Positions 59,473-64,000 of a DNA stretch of 64,000 nucleotides are shown in pieces. How positions within the stretch are numbered: the first letter of the stretch is position 1; each line of letters starts with the position of its first letter. Origin of the DNA: Thalassomonas haliotis (GTDB lineage: Bacteria; Pseudomonadota; Gammaproteobacteria; Enterobacterales; Alteromonadaceae); contig NZ_CP059693.1 in the NCBI RefSeq assembly GCF_028657945.1, positions 2,232,001-2,296,000 on the forward strand. The letters run 5' to 3'. Under the pieces are notes generated by a model. The model did not search any database, was not told where the DNA came from, and worked only from the letters and a program-made list of their open reading frames with translations. Both the position numbers and the translations under genes were made by a program.

Positions 59473-61437
59473 ATGAAATCCGTAGAACGTGCTTTTTCCG
59501 ATAATGGTTTGCTGGCCAATGCCATCAGCGGTTTTTCTCCGCGCCAGGCGCAAATCGATATGGCGATGGAAGTGGCGCTGGCGATAGAAAACAAGGCTTC
59601 TTTGATTGTCGAAGCGGGCACGGGGACCGGAAAAACCTTTGCTTATCTTATTCCGGCCTTGCTTGCCAATAAAGAAGCGGCGGAGCAGGAACAAGGCAGT
59701 AAAAAAATCATCGTCTCTACCGGGACCAAAAACCTGCAGGAGCAGCTGTTTCATAAAGATATGCCGCTGATTCGTAAAGTGCTGGCCACCAATGCCCAAA
59801 TTGCCTTGTTAAAGGGGCGGGCGAACTATTTATGTACCTACCGGCTTGAGCAGTACCAAAGCGGCGGCGGGCAGCTTGATGCCCAGATGTTAACGGATTT
59901 GGTGAAAGTGAAAACCTGGGCCAATACCACCTTAACCGGTGATATCGGCGAGCTGGTCAATGTCCAGGAAGGTTCGGCGATATTCCCCTATGTCACCAGT
60001 ACGGTGGATAACTGCCTGGCCAGAGATTGTCCCCATGTTAAAGACTGTTACTTAATCAAGGCCAGGGAAAAGGCCATAGATGCCGATTTGGTGGTGGTGA
60101 ATCACCATTTGTTTTTTGCCGATATGGCGCTAAAAGACACCGGTTTTGGCGAACTTATTCCCAAGGCCGATGTGGTGATCTTCGATGAGGCCCACCAGAT
60201 TTCTGATATTGCCAGTGAATATTTCGGTGAAGCATTTTCCACCCGCCAGTTATTGGATTTATGCTCGGATGTACTGCAGGTATACCGCACCAGTCTTACC
60301 GATGTTAAACAGCTGGGCCGGGCGGCAGAAAAGCTGATGAAAACCACCCAGGAATTCAGGCTGTTATTTCCTTATGATCCCGAGCGGGGCAACTGGCGTG
60401 AGCGCCATCGCCAAGCAAAGATCGCCTCGGCGTTTGCCATGCTTAAAACCGACCTGGACTTCCTCTACCAAGTGATCAAGTTATGTGTGTCCCGTAATGA
60501 CGCCATAGATAATTGCTTTGAGCGGGCGGTCACCTTGCTCAGCAAATATGACATCATGGCCAATTTAGAGGTCGGCGGTATGAGTTTCTGGTTTGAAACC
60601 ACGCGCCGCCATGTGGTCTTGCATCAAACCCCTTTGTCTGTGGCGGATAAGTTCAGTGCTTATATCAAGGCATCCGGCGCCGGCTGGATATTTACTTCGG
60701 CCACCCTGGCGGTGGACGGTACTTTTGAGCATTTTGCCAAACCCTTAGGCTTAGATCAGGCCAGCCATTTATTGCTCGACAGCCCGTTTGATTACCAGGC
60801 GCAGTCTCAGCTGCTGGTGCCGCGCTTTTTGCCGGAAGCCAACCACAGAAACCGCGCCAGTGCCCTGGCGGAGCTGGCGATTCCGCTGATCAAAGCCAGT
60901 GGCGGCGCCTGCTTTATGCTCTTTACCAGCTACCGGGTGATGAACCAGGTGGCAGAGCTGCTTGAAGGCCGGGTGGACAATCCCTTGCTGGTGCAGGGGC
61001 AGATGGCGAAACAAACCCTGCTCAGTGAATTTATCGACAACGACCGGGCGGTCTTGCTCGCTACCGCCAGTTTCTGGGAAGGGGTTGATGTTCGCGGTGA
61101 CAAGCTCACCTGTGTTATTATCGACAAATTACCTTTTGCTTCTCCTGATGATCCTTTATTGCAGGCGCGCAGCGAAGATGTGAAACGTCAGGGGGGAGAT
61201 CCTTTTTACCATATCCAGTTACCCCAGGCGGTGATCGCCCTAAAGCAGGGGGTCGGGCGTTTGATCCGCGATATCAGCGATCAGGGTATTATGGTGATCT
61301 GTGATGACCGCCTGGTAAACCGGCCTTATGGTGAGGTTTTTTTGAAAAGTTTACCGGATATGAAGCGCAGCCGTAATCTGGAGCAGGCGGCGCAATTTTT
61401 ACATACCATCACCGATGATGTCGGTGAGAAAATATAG
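59473..61437 (+). CDS. yoaA: DinG-family XPD-like helicase YoaA
   Basis: Superfamily 2 helicase related to DinG/XPD; in E. coli YoaA works with the HolC (chi) subunit in replication repair. Walker A VEAGTGTGKTFAYL (about residues 50-63), an Fe-S region with four Cys (NYLCTYRLE, NCLARDCPHVKDCYL), VVNHHLFFADM, DEAH box FDEAHQISDIA, and C-terminal motifs FTSATL, SFWEGVDVRGD and LKQGVGRLIRD. 654 residues, matching the family. It is directly followed by tsaB (30 nt), as in E. coli. Confidence 0.93.
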   Translation: MKSVERAFSDNGLLANAISGFSPRQAQIDMAMEVALAIENKASLIVEAGTGTGKTFAYLIPALLANKEAAEQEQGSKKIIVSTGTKNLQEQLFHKDMPLIRKVLATNAQIALLKGRANYLCTYRLEQYQSGGGQLDAQMLTDLVKVKTWANTTLTGDIGELVNVQEGSAIFPYVTSTVDNCLARDCPHVKDCYLIKAREKAIDADLVVVNHHLFFADMALKDTGFGELIPKADVVIFDEAHQISDIASEYFGEAFSTRQLLDLCSDVLQVYRTSLTDVKQLGRAAEKLMKTTQEFRLLFPYDPERGNWRERHRQAKIASAFAMLKTDLDFLYQVIKLCVSRNDAIDNCFERAVTLLSKYDIMANLEVGGMSFWFETTRRHVVLHQTPLSVADKFSAYIKASGAGWIFTSATLAVDGTFEHFAKPLGLDQASHLLLDSPFDYQAQSQLLVPRFLPEANHRNRASALAELAIPLIKASGGACFMLFTSYRVMNQVAELLEGRVDNPLLVQGQMAKQTLLSEFIDNDRAVLLATASFWEGVDVRGDKLTCVIIDKLPFASPDDPLLQARSEDVKRQGGDPFYHIQLPQAVIALKQGVGRLIRDISDQGIMVICDDRLVNRPYGEVFLKSLPDMKRSRNLEQAAQFLHTITDDVGEKI

Positions 61438-61467
61438 TTTACAGCAAAGTTTTAAGAGAGATAACAA

Positions 61468-62163
61468 GTGAATTTTTTGGCAATTGATGCTTCTACCGAA
61501 GCCTGTTCGGTGGCACTGCAATTTAACGATGAAATAGTGAGCCGCTACCAGCTTTGTCCCCAGTCCCACAGTTTAGAGTTGTTACCTATGGTGGATCAGG
61601 TATTGAGTGAAGGGGGTTGTAAACTTAAAGATCTGGACGGTTTAATTTTCGGCCAGGGGCCGGGCAGTTTTACCGGGGTGCGTATTGGTATAGGGGTTGC
61701 CCAGGGGCTGGCTTATTCTGCCGGTTTGCCTTTGGTTGGTGTTTCAACTTTGCAGGCTATGGCGCAACTTGCCTATATGAGTCATCAGCAGGAACAGGTT
61801 ATTGCCGCCATAGATGCGAGAATGTCTGAAGTTTACCTGGGCTATTATGAAATCGGTAGCGACGGCATCATGCAGGCAAAACTTAGCGATGCGGTATTAC
61901 CACCACAGCGGGTTGCTGCACATTTAGACGGCTTGAGTAAAGGCGCATACGGGGTCGGTACCGGTTGGGATGCCTACGGCGAAAAATTAGCTGAGCTGAA
62001 AACCAATGCCGGCTCGCCCGAGGTCTTGTTCCCGGCGGCACACGCCATGTTAGTGATCGGCGCTGCGGCATTTGCCCGTGGCGAGCAGGTCAGCGCCGAG
62101 CAGGCACAACCCGTTTATGTCAGGGATACGGTTTCCTGGAAAAAGCTGCCGGGCAAGGAATAA
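61468..62163 (+). CDS. tsaB: tRNA threonylcarbamoyladenosine synthesis protein TsaB
   Basis: Partner of TsaD in making t6A37, essential in many bacteria. ASKHA-fold protein of 231 residues: LAIDASTEACSVAL, GLIFGQGPGSFTGVRIGIG, QGLAYSAGLPLVGVSTLQA, and IDARMSEVYLGYY. The start is GTG with AGAGAGATAAC upstream. It follows yoaA closely; the pair is conserved. Confidence 0.95.
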   Translation: MNFLAIDASTEACSVALQFNDEIVSRYQLCPQSHSLELLPMVDQVLSEGGCKLKDLDGLIFGQGPGSFTGVRIGIGVAQGLAYSAGLPLVGVSTLQAMAQLAYMSHQQEQVIAAIDARMSEVYLGYYEIGSDGIMQAKLSDAVLPPQRVAAHLDGLSKGAYGVGTGWDAYGEKLAELKTNAGSPEVLFPAAHAMLVIGAAAFARGEQVSAEQAQPVYVRDTVSWKKLPGKE

Positions 62164-62210
62164 GACCCTTTTTAAAGCGTAAATCGAAAAAGCCAGGTAA
62201 AAATAGATAA

Positions 62211-62256
62211 AATCACCGCAAAGCAAAGGAAAAACTTTGTCCTTTGGCGATTTTTT
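62211..62256 (+). terminator. Terminator of tsaB
   Basis: Nested arms AATCACCGCAAAG/CTTTGGCGATT and AAAGGA/TCCTTT fold around an A-rich loop, followed by TTTTTT. Some mismatches in the outer stem. A weak ribosome site for the next gene follows. Confidence 0.55.
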
Positions 62257-62259
62257 GAT

Positions 62260-62712
62260 ATGTTAGCCAATATGCAAGTAGTAAATTCAAACTCAGTTAA
62301 CCCTACATTTACCCGGGCCAACCGGCCAACGCAAGCTCAGTCAGAGCAGGTGCGGGGTTCTGAGCAGCTTGAACAAACAAGCAAAAACCCGACCCAGGGC
62401 GGTCGCCTCGATGTTAATGAACAGGCGATAGCACTGCTTGAGCAAGAGGCTCAGCAACAGGCCGGGCAGGGACTTGGCCAACAGGCAGCAGAGCAGGGCG
62501 CTTCTCAATTTTTAGGGCAAGATGCCGAACAAGCGTCAGGACAGGGTGCTCAACTGCAACTTTTTTCTGATTCAGCTGATACTAGCCAGGGGGCCACATA
62601 TGACCGGCCTTCCAACCAAAACCTGAGTGCGGTTGCAGCGTATCAGTCGGTGAATAATATTGCGCAAAGGGATAGTGTTCAGCAGTTATTCGGGGTTGAC
62701 CTGTTTGCCTGA
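62260..62712 (+). CDS. Gln-rich protein of unknown function
   Basis: A 150-residue protein, no signal peptide or membrane span. Conserved-looking ends (GRLDVNEQAIALLEQEAQQQ and NLSAVAAYQSVNNIAQRDS) flank a Gln/Gly/Ala-rich middle. A second in-frame ATG four codons on (62272) could be the start. Its last 8 bases overlap the probable start of the following gene, suggesting coupling. Function not recognised. Confidence 0.65.
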   Translation: MLANMQVVNSNSVNPTFTRANRPTQAQSEQVRGSEQLEQTSKNPTQGGRLDVNEQAIALLEQEAQQQAGQGLGQQAAEQGASQFLGQDAEQASGQGAQLQLFSDSADTSQGATYDRPSNQNLSAVAAYQSVNNIAQRDSVQQLFGVDLFA

Positions 62713-63403
62713 CTTTTCTTCTTCGCCTTCTTCGGCCCCTTTAGAAAAAAAAGACCCCAAACCTTCTTTCTTCCGGCAATATCAATTTTGGCTGTTTTTA
62801 TTGGCAGCGGCCCTTATCCGGGAGCTGCCGTTGGTCTCTATTCCCTTTAAGTGGCTGGAAAGTTACTTTCACGAAATTAGCCACGGCATCGCCGCACTGG
62901 TTTCCGGCGGGCAGATAGTACAAATTCAGTTATTTGCCAACGGCGCCGGTTTATGCACCACCCGGGGAGGCAGCACTTTGCTGATCAGCTTCTTCGGTTA
63001 TGCCGGGGCCACTCTTTGGGGCGGTCTGATTTATTCCCTGGCGGATAAACACCAGCGTATCGCCCAGGTATTCTCCGGCTTTCTTATGCTTTTACTGCTT
63101 GGCTCTATGCTATTTTGGGTGCGGGATCTCTTGACCTTATTTATATTAACCGTGTTGCTGGCCCTGTTGGTATTAACGGTTAAATTACCGAAATTAAAGT
63201 ATTTACAGGCGATGATGCAGCTTATTGGCGCCATCGTGTTGTTAAACAGTTTATTTAGCCCGTTTTATTTAATCGACGGCCGCAATATCGGCGATGGTGC
63301 GGCTTTAGCTGATTTGACTTTGCTGCCGGAAATCCTCTGGGTCGGCATATGGTCGGCCTCCGCCATGGGCATGGCGCTGCTGCTGGCAAGAAAGTCAAAA
63401 TAA
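62705..63403 (+). CDS. M50B-like membrane metalloprotease
   Basis: A multi-span protein of about 232 residues with the zinc motif HEISH in ESYFHEISHGIAALVSGGQI, as in the peptidase M50B-like family. About six hydrophobic segments follow. The TTG at 62705 is the start I prefer: it follows GGGGT and overlaps the end of the upstream gene by 8 nt; the frame is open further upstream to 62660 but that part overlaps the other gene. Substrate unknown; related proteins in actinobacteria and marine bacteria are mostly uncharacterised. Confidence 0.75.
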   Translation: MPDFSSSPSSAPLEKKDPKPSFFRQYQFWLFLLAAALIRELPLVSIPFKWLESYFHEISHGIAALVSGGQIVQIQLFANGAGLCTTRGGSTLLISFFGYAGATLWGGLIYSLADKHQRIAQVFSGFLMLLLLGSMLFWVRDLLTLFILTVLLALLVLTVKLPKLKYLQAMMQLIGAIVLLNSLFSPFYLIDGRNIGDGAALADLTLLPEILWVGIWSASAMGMALLLARKSK

Positions 63404-63444
63404 GCAAGGCGCCACCGCCAGAATAATAATTAGGATCTCAGGCA

Positions 63445-64000
63445 TGAAAAAATTACTTATAAGCTTTAGCGCGCTGCTACTGACGGCGTGTTCCGCCATA
63501 CCGGAAAAATTGCAATTGGCGGCTGATACGCCGCTGACCAATTACCAGGACGCATTGGCGGTAAGCTATAGCGACTCAGTTGCCCAGGCGCGCTGGGGTG
63601 GGGTGATTGCCAAGGTGGATAACCTTAAGGACAGCACCCGGATTGAAGTCGTACATTTTGAACTCAGTCCCTCGACCAGGCCGAAACAAAAAGATGAAAC
63701 CTTAGGCCGGTTCCGGATTTATTACCCCGGCCTGCTCGACCCTATGATCTATAAAAAGGGCAAGAGCATCACAGTGGTGGGGAATATTGCCGCACCCGAG
63801 TCGGGTACTATCGGTGAACACCCTTACCAGTACCCGGTAGTTAAAGCGAATGCGGTACATTTATGGAAGGATATCCAGCAGGCGGATGTGATGCTGGTGC
63901 AAAATCCGTTCTGGCATACGCCGTCATACTGGCACCATTATCGCCCTTATGGGCATAACCCTGTGGTGATCCGCCGGTCATCGTCTAAGGTGAAAAAATC
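63445..64000 (+). CDS. slp: Slp-family outer-membrane lipoprotein, 3' end outside the window
   Basis: Starts at the ATG at 63445 with TAGGA upstream. Signal peptide with lipobox LLLTAC (Cys16), then the Slp fold: VAQARWGGVIAKVDNLKD, EVVHFELSPSTRPK, RFRIYYPGLLDPM and GKSITVVGNI. The frame is open for 185 codons to the window end. Slp is a starvation/stationary-phase-induced lipoprotein in E. coli. It follows the M50B-like gene after 41 nt. Confidence 0.88.

Overview
The window looks like a chromosomal segment of a marine gammaproteobacterium of the order Alteromonadales, most likely Colwelliaceae (Thalassomonas/Colwellia-like). This is inferred from gene order and protein character: core blocks follow the E. 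coli order, while a FimV-like hub protein, a Vibrio-type TonB2 cluster and MiaE lie between them. No database search was possible, so the genus is a guess.

Layout. 1-12,080 (+): pdxB (cut by the window edge), asd, fimV, truA, accD, folC, dedD, cvpA, purF, the same order as E. coli except that a catalytically complete Asd stands where E. coli has usg. 12,123-14,161: a Yip1-like membrane protein, a small unknown protein and miaE. 14,252-17,159: lpxH and ppiB (-) and cysS (+). 17,219-18,223 (-): a decayed phage tail-fibre/tail-chaperone pair with a frameshift and two internal stops. 18,468-19,322: folD. 19,604-20,321: a tRNA operon with four identical tRNA-Pro(UGG) genes plus Arg and His. 20,552-29,487 (+): the proteostasis block tig, clpP, clpX, lon, hupB, ppiD, with a sigma-32 promoter before lon. 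29,488-30,843 is a long stretch without genes. 30,844-35,841: a TonB2 energy-transduction operon (DUF3450, TtpC, ExbB2, ExbD2, TonB2, TPR protein). 36,031-38,370: dusC (-), a secreted EGKCG-repeat protein resembling copper-binding RiPP precursors (HvfA type) with no modification enzymes nearby, a 40-residue membrane peptide behind an FNR-like box, and a lone receiver protein. 38,425-45,728: apt, dnaX with a complete programmed -1 frameshift cassette, ybaB, recR, htpG (sigma-32 promoter), adk. 45,862-49,777: a MAPEG protein, a small unknown and a 938-residue TPR-PAS histidine kinase. 49,954-57,618 (-): the full histidine operon hisGDCBHAF(IE), preceded by a leader peptide with six consecutive His codons and an attenuator. 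57,851-59,338: small accessory genes, including a Cys-rich secreted peptide and an internally deleted nucleotidyltransferase/HEPN protein. 59,473-64,000 (+): yoaA, tsaB, a Gln-rich unknown, an M50B-like membrane protease and an Slp lipoprotein cut by the window end.

The best candidates for something new are the orphan EGKCG precursor-like gene (37,178-37,588), the 21-bp minisatellite inserted in frame beside the catalytic Cys of HisH, the small FNR-box membrane peptide, and the HEPN gene whose nucleotidyltransferase half has collapsed. The dnaX frameshift cassette and his attenuator are known mechanisms, seen here with every element present. In-frame tandem repeats recur in fimV, hisH, hisC and the EGKCG gene.
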